Shown: positions 19,421 through 31,967, counted from the first letter of the stretch. The stretch is DNA of 64,000 bases from Dermacentor variabilis (GCF_050947875.1 NC_134570.1:227773265-227837264), one strand, 5' to 3'. Notes: a model not told the origin generated them from the sequence alone. Numbers and translations: made by a program.

Positions 19421-22315
19421 TTAACTTACACTTTATTTCCTTAAAGACCCCTCTTCAGGGCATTACATAAGGGGCGGGTTACAAGGAATTTGAGAAACAA
19501 AGAATATCAATATGTTACAAGGCATAATGCGAAGCATCTATGAAGGCAGATGAGCTGGGTATAGAAACGATGTGCGCAAGGCCATTCCAGTCTTTGGCTG
19601 TTCGAGGGAAAGAAGAATATGCAAGGGTGACAGTGCGCGCAGCGCGTGGACGAGCTACGTTTAAGGAATGTCCTATGCGATGGGATGTATGCGTGACGGC
19701 GGCACGGCGCCAAGGTATGTGGTGCACGATTGAGTATCCTGTGGTAGAATTTGTGAAATAATGATAAGCTGGCAATTAAACGGTGTTGGAAAAGGGTTTG
19801 TATGCCAGATTACGCTTTTAACGAAGTTACGCTGACATTGCATGAAAAAGCGGACGGAATGAACCCGATGGCCCGATTCTGAAATGCCTCAACGGCGATG
19901 ATGAGGAAAGTCTGGCGAGGGCTCCAAATGTTTGATGCGTATTCTAGTTTGTGTCGTATTGGCGTCGTATAAGCTAATAGTTTCACATGCTGCGGTGCGT
20001 TTTTTAAATGATGTCGTAGGAACCCAAGTGATTTGTTAGCTGAAGATATAACGTTTGTCACACCAGTCCACACACACCAGTCCACACACCAGTCCAGATA
20101 ACTTGAGACACTAACACCCAGGTACTTATAACTGTTTACACACTGAATTTGTTCGTTAGCGATTTCGTATTGAAATACCAAGGGGTTAGAACGGCGAGAG
20201 AACGATATTGCTCTACATTTAGTAGGGTTTAGGACCATTAACCAATGTTTACACCAATTTCGAATGTTGTTCAAGTCTCCCTGAAGGGCGATTTGATCAT
20301 TATCGTAAGCAACTGAGCTGTAAATGACTCAATCATCAGCTTACATGCAGATTTCGCACAACACGTGTAATGGTAGATCATTAATTTATATTAAAAATAG
20401 GAGGGGGCCTAGCAGAGGGCCCTGAGGGACGCCTGGCGTTACGGGTAGGGGCTCAGAAGTATTGTTATTGCTGGACACCGACTGCATGCGATTAGTGAGG
20501 AATTGTTCTATCCATGTTAAAACCGCAGGATGTAGGTTTAACCGTGAAAGTTTTAGGACCAGTCGTTGGTAAGCTACTTCGTCGATTGCTTTTGTGAAGT
20601 CAAGGAAAATTGTGTCAGTCTGTACGTTGATATCCAGATTTGAGTGTAGATCGTGAAGCAATATAGCCAATTGTGTTTCGCAAGTTAGTCCCTTGCGGTA
20701 TCCGTGCTGGGATTGGTCAAAGAAATTGTTCGTATCAAAGAAGTTAATTATATGGGTGTATACGACATGTTGCATGTTCTTACAGGGCACCGACGTGATG
20801 GAAATGGAGCGGTAGTTCAAAGGCAAACTTTTATTGCCCGATTTGTAGACTGGAACGACTTTGCTCATGTTCCACTCTTTCGGGAGATTTCCGGAAGACA
20901 ATGACTGTGAAAACAACAATGTTAGGATGCCGCAGAGATGAACTTAGTGTTTTTTTTTAAAACTTGGATGGGATTTCGTCGAGAACTACGGATGACGAAA
21001 GTTTACGTAAAGATGGTAGAGGCATTCAGGCATTGTAGGTACAGACGGCGCCAGAAATGTACGTAAGGGAGTGTCGGGTTCCTCAGTAAAAGCTTAAATA
21101 AGGCTGTATTAAATATGTTAGCAATGTCCGAGTCTGATAAGATTTCACCCTGACCATTCCGTAAGGAGATAGTGCGTGATGACAGCGGGTTAATGATTTG
21201 CCAAAATTTCTTTGGATTTTCACTTATCATGTTAGCCGGGTCGCAATGAAAGAAAGTGTATTTGCATGAGCTGATTTCTGATAGATAAATGTGCTTCGTA
21301 GTACTTGTTCCACGAGTGATCGTTCCACGGCTTCGTCAAGCTGTCCGTGTGGCAGCTTTTTCTGCATGCCCCTCGCATCATGTACTGATGCAAATAAACA
21401 TCATTGTCATTATCGTTCGGGTTTTGCTTAGCTTGTCGAAAAAGGCGCGTTTTCTTATTATCGAGTGTTGTGACATTTTTTTGTGAACCATGGTTTATGG
21501 CGTTTAGCTTGAATCGATAATGTTGGTATGTATTTTTCACTGAAGAGTGACACTTCTTCCTGAAAAAGATACCAATTTTCGGGATAGATTGGTGTTGAAA
21601 GGCCGTTTTGATTTCCTCATAGAATTCTTCTAATTCATTATTTATTGCCGGGTAAGTGCCTTTATCCTGAAGGCGGATTGTTTTTTATGAGTATGGCACG
21701 GGGGCGAGAATAAGGTGAATGTAGCATGAATTACTTTGTGGTCACTTATTTCGTTACAGTAAGTAAGAGAAGATAGTGTTTCAGGATTTGAAGACAGTAC
21801 TAGGTCTAGAATGTTGGCATTATCATGTGTGACACGCGTTAGTTCAGTTACCAATTGTGAAAGGTTATCATTCAGACAGACATTAATGAACTCTTTGGAT
21901 TCAGTGCTACCTGTAGTTATTTGAGGGTTAGACCAATCAATGTTTGTATATTTGAAGTCCCCGAATAGCGGAATGTGCGCGTTAGGGTATTTTTTAACTA
22001 TTTGGCTTAGGATGTTATTCAGTTTTCTCTGAAAATCTGCAGAACTGCAGGGGAGGGCGGTAGCATACACCTACAAGTAGTAGTTCAGGTTTGGCACGAC
22101 AGAGGATCCATAAAATTTCTAAGTCCGAGCTCATGTGAACAGTGGAAAACGATAGTTCTTTATTAATGTCTGTAAGGACGCCTCCTCCTCTGCGTCCTTG
22201 CCAATCTTTGCGGATTAGTTCAAAGTTAGGCAGGTCTTCTAATATTTGAGTATCAGGAATGTCATCTCCGAGCCATGTTTCGATTAGTATGAGCAGGTTG
22301 CCTTCTGCCTACTGA
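19421..22315 (-). mobile_element. CR1-like LINE, nearly complete ORF2, decayed
   Basis: Minus-strand ORF2. Endonuclease pieces lie at 21640-22310: ETWLGDDIPD, then FGDFKYTNIDWSNP and SDHKVIHATFTL (the GDFN and SDH motifs). The linker is at 21000-21540. RT is at 20386-20919: NYRSISITSVPCKNMQHVVY, motif A as FLDFTKAIDEVAYQ with its second Asp-bearing box shifted, and GVPQGPLLGPLLFLI. The thumb at 19810-20274 has LKNAPQHVKLLAY and LEYASNIWSPRQT. The 3' end carries AATAAAGTG repeats near 19420. A CACACCAGTC triplication near 20060-20095 lengthens the thumb. Several frameshifts indicate an inactive copy. Confidence 0.8.
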
Positions 22316-22317
22316 GT

Positions 22318-22840
22318 GAGGCAATTTTCCTTGACTTCGCAACAGCATTCGACAAGGTAGCTCACCAACGACTGCTCCTAAAACTTTCACGGTTAAACCT
22401 ACATCCTGCAGTTTTATTAGGGATGAAACAATGCTTCACTAATCGCATGCAGTCGGTGTACATCAATAACAATACTTCTGAACCCCTACCCGTAAACGTC
22501 AGACGTCCCTCAGGGCTCTGTACTAGGCCCCCTCCTATTTTTGATATACATTAATGATCCACCATGTGTCGTGCAAAATCTGCATATACGCTCATGATTG
22601 AGTCATTTACCGCTCAGTTACTAACGATAATGATTAAATCGCCCTTCAGGAAGACTCAAACAACATTCAAAATCGGGGTAAACGTTGGTTAATGGTCCTA
22701 AACCCTACTAAAGTAAAGAAATGTCGTTCTCTCGCCGTTCTAACCTCTTGGTATTCCAATACGAAATCGCTAACGAACAACTTTACTGTGTAAACAATTA
22801 TAAGTACCTGGGTGTTGCCGCTTCAAATGATCTGGACTGA
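22318..22840 (+). pseudogene. CR1-like RT fragment, inverted relative to its neighbour
   Basis: Plus-strand RT piece, FLDFATAFDKVAHQRLLLKL then SRLNLHPAV, that is highly similar at DNA level to the reverse complement of 20120-20650. Its continuation to 22840 holds the connection and thumb start in broken frames. It ends where the Gypsy gag begins. Confidence 0.75.
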
Positions 22841-23725
22841 TGTGTGTGCGCGCGTTGAAGAGTGGGTGGCTATGTACGAATGTGCGAGTGGAATCAACAG
22901 ATGGGTCCCTACGCTTATGCTGGCTAACTTCTTGTTCTACTGGAGAGGCACGGCAAAGGTGTGGTATTCGAAAACCATGAAGAGGAGCTGACCAACTGGG
23001 ACCAATGCAAAGAGAAGTTAACAGAGATGTTTGGCAAACCTGCCTGCCGTAAAATTGCCGCAATGCAGGAACTGGCCTCTCGTGCCAAATCCCCCACAGA
23101 GTTTTATGTTTCGTATATCCAGGACGTGCTGGCGCTTTGTCGTAAAGCCGATAACGACACGACAGAAGCTGAGGAGGTAGGGCATGTGCTGCAGGAAATT
23201 ACTGACGACGCCTTTAATCTGTTCATGTGCAAAAGCTGATCTGCAGTTGATGCTATCATCAAAGAGTGCAGACAGTTCGAGCAGGACAAAAGCTAACGTG
23301 TAGTGCACCCATTCACAAGACTTCCCAATACTGCCGCAACGTCGACGTGTGAAGATCAGCCCGCACAGCAGCAGGCGTTGCCATCAGAGGACGAGGTGCG
23401 AATCGTTCGACGTGAACTGGACTCGATGGCACCCGCAGCTTTTTGCTCGCGTAGCCCTGATGCTACCCCTTTTTCAGTTCCCCTCGTGCAAGCCATCGTT
23501 CGACAGGAACTTGAAAAATTTAGCCTACATTCTGTCTGTGCTGTCACGAACCCCAGAGCCAACGAACGCCCTTCTACTATTTTTCGCTTCACCCCGACGC
23601 TTCTCCCCGTGTTATCGCAACCCGACTGAGTGGAGAACCGCGGACGACCAGCCGATGTGTTTCACCTGTCGCCGCATTGGTCATGTCGCCAGATACTGTC
23701 GCAACTCATGGCCTTCAACACCTCG
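22841..23725 (+). pseudogene. Gypsy gag, decayed
   Basis: Capsid stretch VEEWVAMYECASGINRW then LANFLFYWRGTAKVWY, continued one frame over as ENHEEELTNWDQCKEKLTEM and VSYIQDVLALCRKAD, the usual gag helices. The zinc knuckle CFTCRRIGHVARYC is at about 23658-23700. A Ser/Arg/Pro-rich tail follows. Stops after FMCKS (23237) and near 22975 break the frame. No 5' LTR is present, the upstream edge being the CR1 fragment. Confidence 0.8.
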
Positions 23726-26700
23726 CACGCCGAGCAACCTGAGCCGTTTTAATGGAAATGCCCGCAATGTTTCGCCCACCGCCGAGTCTAACAGCGCCGA
23801 CAACTCTGCTAGGAACATGTGGTACAGTCCCTCACCATCCCCGCGCGCGCACCGTCTCGTTCGCCGCAGCCACGTCGCTTTTCATCCCCTGTGGCTTTTG
23901 GCCAAACGCTTTCGGAAAACTAACTAATGCAGCCCTCGAAGGTGGTGCTGCATTGCCCACTACTGCAGCAAATCCTCTGTCTGTGCCCACAAAGAGCACA
24001 GTAATTGACGTTAAAACAGACGGCTTACCTGTCCAAGCACTCGTCGACACTGGAGCCCACGTATCTGTGATGAGTGCAAGCCTACGTAGACGTTTCAAGA
24101 AGGTCCTCACCTCAGCAGCTGCCCGAGTAGTTCGGGTGGCCGACGGTGGCGTGCTGGTTGTACTTGAAATGTGTACTGCGCGTTAAAGTATAGCCGGCCG
24201 CCCTACTTCTGTTCTCTTTGCCGTGATCGACAACTGCCCTCACGAAATTATCCGTGGATTTGACTTTTTATCCCACCATTCGGCTCTCGTCGACTGCGCA
24301 ACCGGCGTTCTTCAGTTGGAACTTAATCAAGTTGTCCATGCTCCGAGCACCGCTCCACCGTACTTGTGTTCACTTCAATATGTGCGTCTGTCACCTGAGG
24401 AAGTCACTTACGTCGCTTTGACCGCACAGCCACAGATTCTCGACGGTGAATATGTCCTTCGCCCCAGCATTGAGGCGCTTTTGAACCGGAACGTTGCTCT
24501 TCCGCATACGCTGGTGACGACTACTAATAAAAACGTCGTTCCTCCGCTTCTGAATTTCGGCCTGCGCCCTCAAGTACTTCCAGCCGGCATGTTCTTGGCC
24601 AGCGTTTTTAATACTTGTGAATTTGACATTGAAAGTCTAAATGCCGAGAGCGGTTTCTCAGCACCAATTGCAGCTCACAGCTCTGCTTTCCTAACGGATG
24701 GATGACTTCAAGATGATTGCACCTGACCTCACCTCTGCACAGGTCACGGACATACGTCTCCTCCTTGAATCGTACCTTGACATCTTTGATTTCGGCGACA
24801 AGCCTTTAGGACAAGCATCTGTTGTTCACCACCGTATCAACAATGGAGACATCCTATTCGTCGGCGTCCCTATCGTGTATCGAATGCTCAACGTCGAGTT
24901 TTCTAATCAGAAGTGGACAAAAGGCTCATCAGCCAGTCCTTGGACTTCGTCTGTCATCCTTGTGAAAAATAAAGATGGTACCTGGCGTTTTTGCGTGGAT
25001 TATCGCCACTTAAACAAGATCACGCGAAAAGACGTCTACCCACTAGCACGCATCAATGACGCCTTCGACTGCTTGCACGGAGCTAAATACTACTCGTCCA
25101 TCGATCTTCGATACGGCTACTAGCAGATTTCAGTTGATGAAATAGACCACGAGAATACGGCCTTCATGACGCTGGATGGCTTATATCAGTTAAAAGTCAT
25201 GCCCTTTAGCCTATGCAATGCTCCTGCGACATTCGAACGTATGATGGACTCTCTTCTGCGAGGCTACAAATGGATTATCTGTCTCTGTTACCTTGACGAC
25301 GTTATTGTTTTTTCTCCCACGTTCGGAAGCCACCTTACCCGACCCGCTGCCATTCTTGCAGTCTTCCGAAAAGCCGGCCATCAATTAACTCCACGAAGTG
25401 TCAATTCGGGCGCCATCAGATTACCGCGTTGAGACACCTCGTTGACGCATCCGGTGTCCAACCACTTCCGTAAAAAATTCGCGCCGTACGCAGTTTCCCT
25501 GTGCCACGTTCTGCTTCTGACGTGCGCTGCTTCGTCGGCCTGTGTTCTTTCTCCGTTTCGTCAAAAACTTCGCTGACGTTGCTCGGCCTTTGACAGACCT
25601 TCTAAAGAAGAACACGCTTTTCTCATGGGGCCCGGAGCAGGCTCACACGTTCGCCGCTCTCATCAGATTTCTGACCACCCCTCCCATGCTTGCCCACTTT
25701 GATCCATCTGCACGGACCGAAGTCCACACTGACGCAAGCGGCCACGGCATCGGCGCTGTTCTCGCCCAACAACAGGATGGTACCGAGTGCGGGATAGCTT
25801 ACGCCAGCCGCCTGCTGTCAGCTGCCGAGAGAAATTACGCCATCACCGAGTGGGAGTGCTTGGCTTCAACTTGGGCTGTCGCCAAGTTCCGGCCACATTT
25901 GTACGGCCGCACATTTTCGGTCGTTACAGACCACCGCGCACTCTGCTGGCTGTCTTCCCTCTAGGACCCTTCAGGACGGCTTGGTCGCTGGGCTTTGCGG
26001 CTCAAGGAATTTTCGTTTCTGGTCAACTATAAGTCTGGACATCTGCACAAGGACGCTGAGTGCCTTTCTCGTTACACCGTGGATCCCCCTGATCCTGCTG
26101 CGCATGATCCGGTGGCCGGCGTGATGGCTTTTACTGACATGACCGACATGCGCGCTGAACAACAACGCGACGAATCCTTACAGTCCATCATCGCCAGAGT
26201 GCATGCAATCTGGCAGCACTGACGCCACGTGCCACATGTTCTTTCTGCACGACGGCATCCTCTACCGCCGCAATATCAACCCTGACGGCACTGAATTGGT
26301 CCTTGTCCTTCCTCGTGATCTGCGATCAGTCGCTCTCGAACAACTTCACGATGCACCGACGGCGGGACACTGGCGTTTTGCGTACATACGACCGTGTACG
26401 ACGCCGGTTCTTCTGGCCGGGTCTCTATCGTTTCACGCGTCGTAATGTCACAACTTGCGAATTGCGTCAGCGCCCGAAGAAATCTCCCCTGCCACCCCGG
26501 ACGACTCTATCCAATTGAAGTTCCCTCTAAACCGTTCTTTCGCGCAGGCCTTGCCATGCTTGGCCCTTTTCCGACGATGAATAGAGGGAATAAGTGGATC
26601 ATGGTCGCTACTGATTACGCGACACTCTACGCGATAACAAAGGCGTTGCCGTGTAGTTGCGCAACAGATGTCGCCGAATTTCTCCTCCACGACGGTGCAC

Positions 26701-27185
26701 CTCGACAGTTACTTACAGACCGCGGAGGCTCGTTCTTGTCTCGAGTTGTCGACGACCCCCTCTGCTCTTGTGCGACTGAGCACAAGCTGTCCACCGCCTA
26801 CCAACCACAAGCGAATGGTATTTCGGGACGTGTCAATCGAACAATCACAGAGGTGCTCTAGATGTGCGTCTCCAACGATCACCGCGACTGGGATGCCACG
26901 TTGGCCTACGTTACGTTCGCGTATAACTCGTCCCGACATTACACCGCAGGATATTCACCTTTTTATCTTTTGTATGGTCTTGACCCCAATTGCCGTTTGA
27001 CACCATCCTCCCTTCTGTGCCACGTGTTGCAACTGAGTACGCACGTGTAATCATCGATCGCTCCCACATGGCACGTCAAGTCCCCCGATCTCGTTTATTA
27101 CCCTCGCAGCATACACAAAAAGAACGTTATGACCGGTGCCATCGCGATCTTAAGTTCGCGCCAGGTGCTAGATCTTCACCAACAT
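23726..27185 (+). pseudogene. Gypsy pol: protease, RT, RNase H, integrase, decayed
   Basis: Protease: VQALVDTGAHVSVMSASLRR near 24030-24090 and IIRGFDFLSHHSALVDC near 24245. [21 protein letters not shown] near 24930-24990 and catalytic CYLDDVIVFSP near 25290. RNase [21 protein letters not shown] near 25720 and [14 protein letters not shown]. Integrase: WIMVATDYATLYAITKAL and LLTDRGGSFLS carry the two Asp, but the third acidic position reads ANGISGRVNRT, where Glu is expected before Arg, so Gly replaces it. Stops at about 25123 (after LRYGY), 25964, 26220 and 26861 and several frameshifts show inactivity. The element stops at FAPG near 27170; no 3' LTR follows. Confidence 0.85.
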
Positions 27186-27775
27186 TTTCATTAGGCTCAA
27201 GCTAAAAAATGTTTAAAACGCAAAACCTCTTCAAGAAGGCCTTTTTTAAAGAAGGTATTTTGCATCAGACAGTTTCTGCTGCCGTTCCATCTTCAAAACA
27301 GGCTCTCTAAATATATTACAGTGGAATTGCCGTTCGATTGATTTTGCTACTGCAGATTTATCATACAATTATTTTAAAATTTCCACAGACATATATGTCT
27401 TATGAGAAACCTGGATTTCTAACGGCCAAACATTTTTTTCTAAAGGATTACCAAATATTTCGTTTGTATGCACCTACCAGAGATGGTGGCGTTGCTTCCT
27501 TGATTTCATCTAAATTTACTTACAAGGCCACGATATGGTATCAATGTATGTGTACTAAATGCGAAATTTTAGCATTACACATAAAACTTCCAGACTGCTC
27601 CCCTTTTACCTTAATTTATATTTCTCAGCATACGCGATCTCTAGGCAGCGCATTAGCTTCCTGCAGAAAAGCCATAGTACTCGCTGGTGACTTCAATTTT
27701 CACCATGTGTCTTGGCGCTTTAAAACTGATTTAGGCGGGAAACGCATGTGGGAATGGACTTGATAATGACCTATT
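27186..27775 (+). pseudogene. CR1-like LINE endonuclease fragment
   Basis: AP-type endonuclease start ILQWNCRSI near 27320, followed in shifting frames by ETW, RDGGVASLI and VLAGDFNFHHVSW near 27680-27710. It is the N-terminal half of the nuclease only. The upstream bases contain two AAGAAGG/AAAGAAGG repeats. It is cut at 27776 by the end of an RTE-type LINE. Confidence 0.7.
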
Positions 27776-28497
27776 TTCATCAGCCTGGTTACGCCCACTG
27801 CAGGGCAAAGGCCTCTCCCATGCTTCCCCAACAATCCCGGTCATGTACTAACTGCGCCCATGTTGTCCTTGCAAACTTCTTAATGTCATCCGCCCACCTA
27901 ACGTTCTGCCGCCCCCTGCTACGCTTCCCTTCCCTTGGAATGCAGTCCGTAACCCTTAATGACCATCGGTTATCTTCCCTCCTCATTACATGCCCCGTCC
28001 ATTCGCATTTACTTTTCTTGATTTCAACTAAGATGTCATTAACTCGCGTTTGTTCCCTCACCCAATCTGCTCTCTTCTTATCCCTTAACGTTACACCCGT
28101 CGTTCTTCTTTCCATAGCTCGTTGCGCCGTCCTCAATTTAAGTAGAACCCTTTTCGTAAGCCTACAAGTTTCTGCCCCGTACGTGAGGACTGGTAAGACA
28201 CAGCTGTTACACACTTTTCTCTTGAGGGATAATGACAACCTGCTGTTCATGATCTGAGAATGCCTGCCAAACGCACCCCAGCTTATTCTTATTCTTCTTA
28301 TTATTTCAGTCTCATAATCCGGATCCGCGGTCACTACCTGCCCTAAGTAGATGTATTCCCTTACCTCTTCCTGTGCCTCGCTACCTATCGTAACCTGCTG
28401 TTCTCTTCCGAGACTGTTAAAGATTACTTTAGTTTTCTGCAAATTAATTTTTAGACCCACCCCTCTACTTTGCTTGTGCAGGTCAGTCAGCATGCCA
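27776..28497 (-). mobile_element. RTE-type LINE, 5'-truncated, 234-codon open frame
   Basis: The frame 27789-28493 is unbroken: KINLQKTKVIFNSLGREQQV, EEVREYIYLGQVVTADPDYE, WGAFGRHSQIMNSRLSLSLK, RAMERRTTGVTLRDKKRADW and the shared terminus EAFALQWA. This is the post-catalytic RT and C-terminal part of the family seen at 48736-52057. The 3' tail is nearly absent (one CAT before CAG). The 5' end is truncated near 28497. The intact frame suggests a fairly recent insertion. Confidence 0.85.
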
Positions 28498-28509
28498 CGT
28501 ATGCGGAGT

Positions 28510-31130
28510 GCTTAACGGATGAGGAAGAGAGAGGGAGAAAACATTTATTTGTCATGAGATTGGGTGACTTCCTCGCTGGGTGGAGCACTTAGTTCATGGC
28601 CCCATTGGCTCGCACCACTCCGCGTACCCACTGGATCAGCCGTCGCTGCTCTTGCGGCTCTAAGGTGGTCAGCGCAGTGTCCCAGGAGGAAGGTGAAGGT
28701 GAAGGAATAGGGGAGTAACCCGGATATCATTGCACTCCCAGGTGCAATGATATACAGTGGGCTTTGCTCCACAATAGGGACAGTATGAGGGATATTGTGT
28801 GGGGTGGAAGAGGTGAAGACAAAAGAGGCAGGGAAATGAAGTAGTTTGAAGGTGTTGCCACGCGACGGCATCTTCTCGATTAAGGGAATAATGTGGTAGA
28901 GGAAAGTGTCTCCTGGTATCTCTGTAATATAGTAGAGTTTCAGTGTAGTTGAGTGGTTCTCTCGGTGCGTCTTCTGGGTTGGACAGCTCTTCCAATGGCG
29001 CCCGGTTAGCGAGCTCTCGGGCTACCGCATTAGCGCGTTCATTACCATGGAGAGAGGCGTGTCCAGGTGTCCAGACGATACGCACCCTGTGTAACGCTGT
29101 GGGATGTTATGATGCAAGGATGTGGTGTGTGCAGGGTGTCACCCTCCCTTGTGCCAAAGTCCGGCAGGCGGTGTGTGAATCAGTGACCACTGTGATGGGT
29201 CCATCCGGTGCCGGCATGGTTGAAGCACGTACGATGGCTATGGCGATAGCAGCCTCTTCCGCCGTGCTACTGTCTACAGTGTTGAGTGTGGCCGAAGCCC
29301 TCAGAATGTCTGTACTATCTAGTACGACTAGACATAGGGCACTTTCCTGTGGGTAGCGGGCCACGTCGGTGTATAGGACCGGTGCGTTCGATGTGTCTTC
29401 GCCAAAGAGTCGAGCCAGCGGTTGTGCTCTTGCCTTTCTTCGGCCTTTATGAAGGTCTGGGTGCATATTCCTGGGAATTGGGGCCATGTGAACATTAAAA
29501 AAATTAAATTATGGGGTTTTACGTGCCAAAACCACTTTCTGATTATGAGGCACGCCGTAGTGGAGGACTCCGGAAATTTGGACCACCTGGGGTTCTTTAA
29601 CGTGCACCTAAATCTAAGTACACGGGTGTTTTCGCATTTCGCGCCCACGTGAACATTGTCGCGAATGCTAAGCGGAAGAAGTGTGCGGTTTTCCTGTTGT
29701 GGCTTCCTTGGTGTTTGGTATCCTAGCCGAAATAGAATGTGGCACCCTTTCATTGTTCGTTGTAGACGTTGCAATTGGCTCTTAAGATGACCTTCAACTA
29801 GTTAGCGGATGGTATTGTGCACCCCGAGTCATAGTAGGAGCTGCGTAGACGCATGTTGGGGTAGTCAAAGTGCTTCCTTTAGTGCCGTACAGATGAGGCT
29901 GTCCATCTGGTGCATCTCAGTCTGAGTCAGGTTATGATATGGGAGGTGGTAGGTTAATCGGCTGATTATGAGGGCTTCCAAAATTCGGAGTATGTCTTTT
30001 TCTTGGAGTCCTTCCCGACAGTTAGTAATGCGCTTTATCATGTGCGTTACTTGGGTAAGTTGTATAAAGAGCACGCGTAGGGTATGTGTGGCCTTCTCGT
30101 TGTGTTGTATGTGAAGCCCTAGTACATGTAGTCTGTCTACCCGTGGAATAACGTTGCCATTGAGATGAAATGTGATGGTTGGTGGAACATCGACCTTATT
30201 GCGTTTTTTGAATACAAGCAGGAGCTCCGACTTCTCAGCTGCGCAGGTGAGTACTCCGGCTGCATCATACTCTTGCACTATATTTACTGCTTCCTGTAGT
30301 GCGTCTTGAATGGCGCCGTCTACCCTGTGGTCACACAGATTGTAACATTATCGGCGTACAGTGCGTTCTGCACGTTCGGAAGTTTGTCGAGGAGTGGTGG
30401 TAGCTTTGCAATCTCCACGTTGAACAGTGTGGGTGAGAGAACCGAACCCTGGGGATGCCCTCTGCCGGAAAGGTTTACGATATCCGACCGAATATCACAT
30501 AGGCCGATGGTGGCTGTGAAGTCAGATAAAAACGCTCAGAAATAATCACAGATGCGTTTTCCACATCGAGAGAATGCCAGAATGTTTAGAATAAGGTCGT
30601 GTGAGGCGTTATTGAAGGCCCCGTTGAGGTCAAGCGCCAGAATGGCTCTTGTTTGAGCTATACTTGGACTATCCGCAATATCCTCCTTGAGTTGAAGGAG
30701 TATGTCTTGAGCAGACAGACCTGGTCGACAGGCGAATAGGGTGTTCGGGCAGAATTGGCTTGCTTCGAGGTGAGGCTGGAGGCGTAATAGAACTACGTGC
30801 TTGAAGAGTTTGCCAATACACGAAGTCAGGGAAATGGGTCTGAGATTCTGGAGCGACAGCGGTTTCCCAGGTTTCGGAATTAAGGTAATATCGGCGTGTC
30901 GCCATTCCTGTGGAAGTGTCCTGTTTTTCGAATTGTCATTGTAGTGTGCAGTGAGTTGCCGTATGGCGTGATCGTCGAGGTTGCGTAGCAGTGCACAGTG
31001 AATACCGTCTGCTCCGGGCGCCGTGTTACGGATCCTTGATCTGATTGGATTCTCGGAGAAATGCAGTCAGAGCAAGAAACCGTTTGTCGAGGAGCGGTGG
31101 TAGCTTTGCCATCGCCACGTTGAACAGCCG
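28510..31130 (-). mobile_element. I-clade-like LINE ORF2: RT and RNase H, decayed
   Basis: RT (29800-31050): APGADGIHCALLRNLDDHA, PKPGKPLSLQNLRPISLTSC, RAILALDLNGAFNNASHDLI (motif A), SGRGHPQGSVLSPTLFNVEI, then ALYADN (motif C). RNase H (28900-29430): VLYTDVA, STAEEAAIAIAIVRAST, VVTDSHTACRTLA and IVWTPGHASLHGNERANAVA, which retain the acidic residues and the catalytic His region. A CPYCGAKPTVYHCTWEC finger-like motif ends the protein near 28745. Stops and a SINE insertion (29497-29653) interrupt it. The 3' end reads CAAATAAATG near 28540. Confidence 0.8.
29497..29653 (-). mobile_element. tRNA-derived SINE, 5'-truncated
   Basis: Body of the SINE seen complete at 40293-40510: GTGCCAAAACCACTTTCTGA, CACCTGGGGTTCTTTAACGT and GTTTTCGCATTTCGC. 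The tRNA head is missing, and the A-rich end lies at 29497-29510. It is nested in the LINE RNase H region. Confidence 0.8.
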
Positions 31131-31967
31131 CGAAGAGCCTCCGCCGCGAGTCCGCCCGGCATTGCACTATCTTCAGGATCGGCCCACGTATGGGGAGTAC
31201 TTCACGTCTGCTTCACCTCCGCCGCGGGTCGACCCGGCATTGCACTAACTTCGGGATCGGCCCAAGTATGGGGAGTACTTCACGTCTGCTTCACCTCCGC
31301 CGCGGGTCGACCCGGCATTGCACTAACTTCGGGATCGGTCCACGTATAGGAAATTCTTAACGTCTGCTTCACCTACACCGCTGGTTGGCCCGGTGTTGCA
31401 CTAAATTCGGGATCGGTCCACGTATGAGGAGTTCTTAACGTCTGCTTCACCTCCGCCGCGGGTCAGTGCTGCATTGCACTATCTTCAGGATCGGCTTACG
31501 TATGGGGAGTGCTTAAAGTATGCTTCACCTCCACCGCGGTTCTGCCCGCCATTGCACTACCTTCGGTATCGGCCCACATATGGGGAGTGCTTGACGTCTG
31601 CTTCACCTCCGCCACAGGTCGGCCCGGCATTTCACTACGGGATCGGTCAGCGCATGGGAAGTTCTTAACGTCTTCTTCACTTCCGCTGCGGGTCGGCCCG
31701 GCATTGCGTCATGTTCCGGATGGACCCACGTATGGGGAGCGCTTAACGCCTGCTTCGCCTCCACTGCGCCTTGGCCCGGCATTGCCCTATCTTCGGGATC
31801 GGCCCACGTATGCGGAGTTCTTAACGTCTGCTTCACCTCCGCCGCGGGTCGGCCCGGCATTGCACTACCTTCGGCTTCCGCGCACGTATGGGGAGCGCTT
31901 AACGTCGGCTTCACTTCCGCCGCGGGTCGGCCCGGCATTGCACTAAGTTCGGGATCGGTCCACGTAA
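31130..31967 (+). repeat. tandem array of ~78-bp monomers (about 10.5 units)
   Basis: Units carry CACGTATGGGGAG, TTCACCTCCGCCGCGG and GGCCCGGCATTGCACTA, recurring near 31184, 31263, 31340, 31419, 31497, 31575, 31645, 31727, 31806, 31885 and 31962. Units differ at several positions, so the array is not very young. It matches the units upstream of LINE ORF1 at 14556-14770, in opposite absolute orientation. Confidence 0.9.

Noticed and set aside
31130..31967. CRISPR array
   Set aside because: Units are ~78 bp contiguous tandem repeats with no unique spacers, and the genome is eukaryotic; the monomer matches a LINE 5' end.
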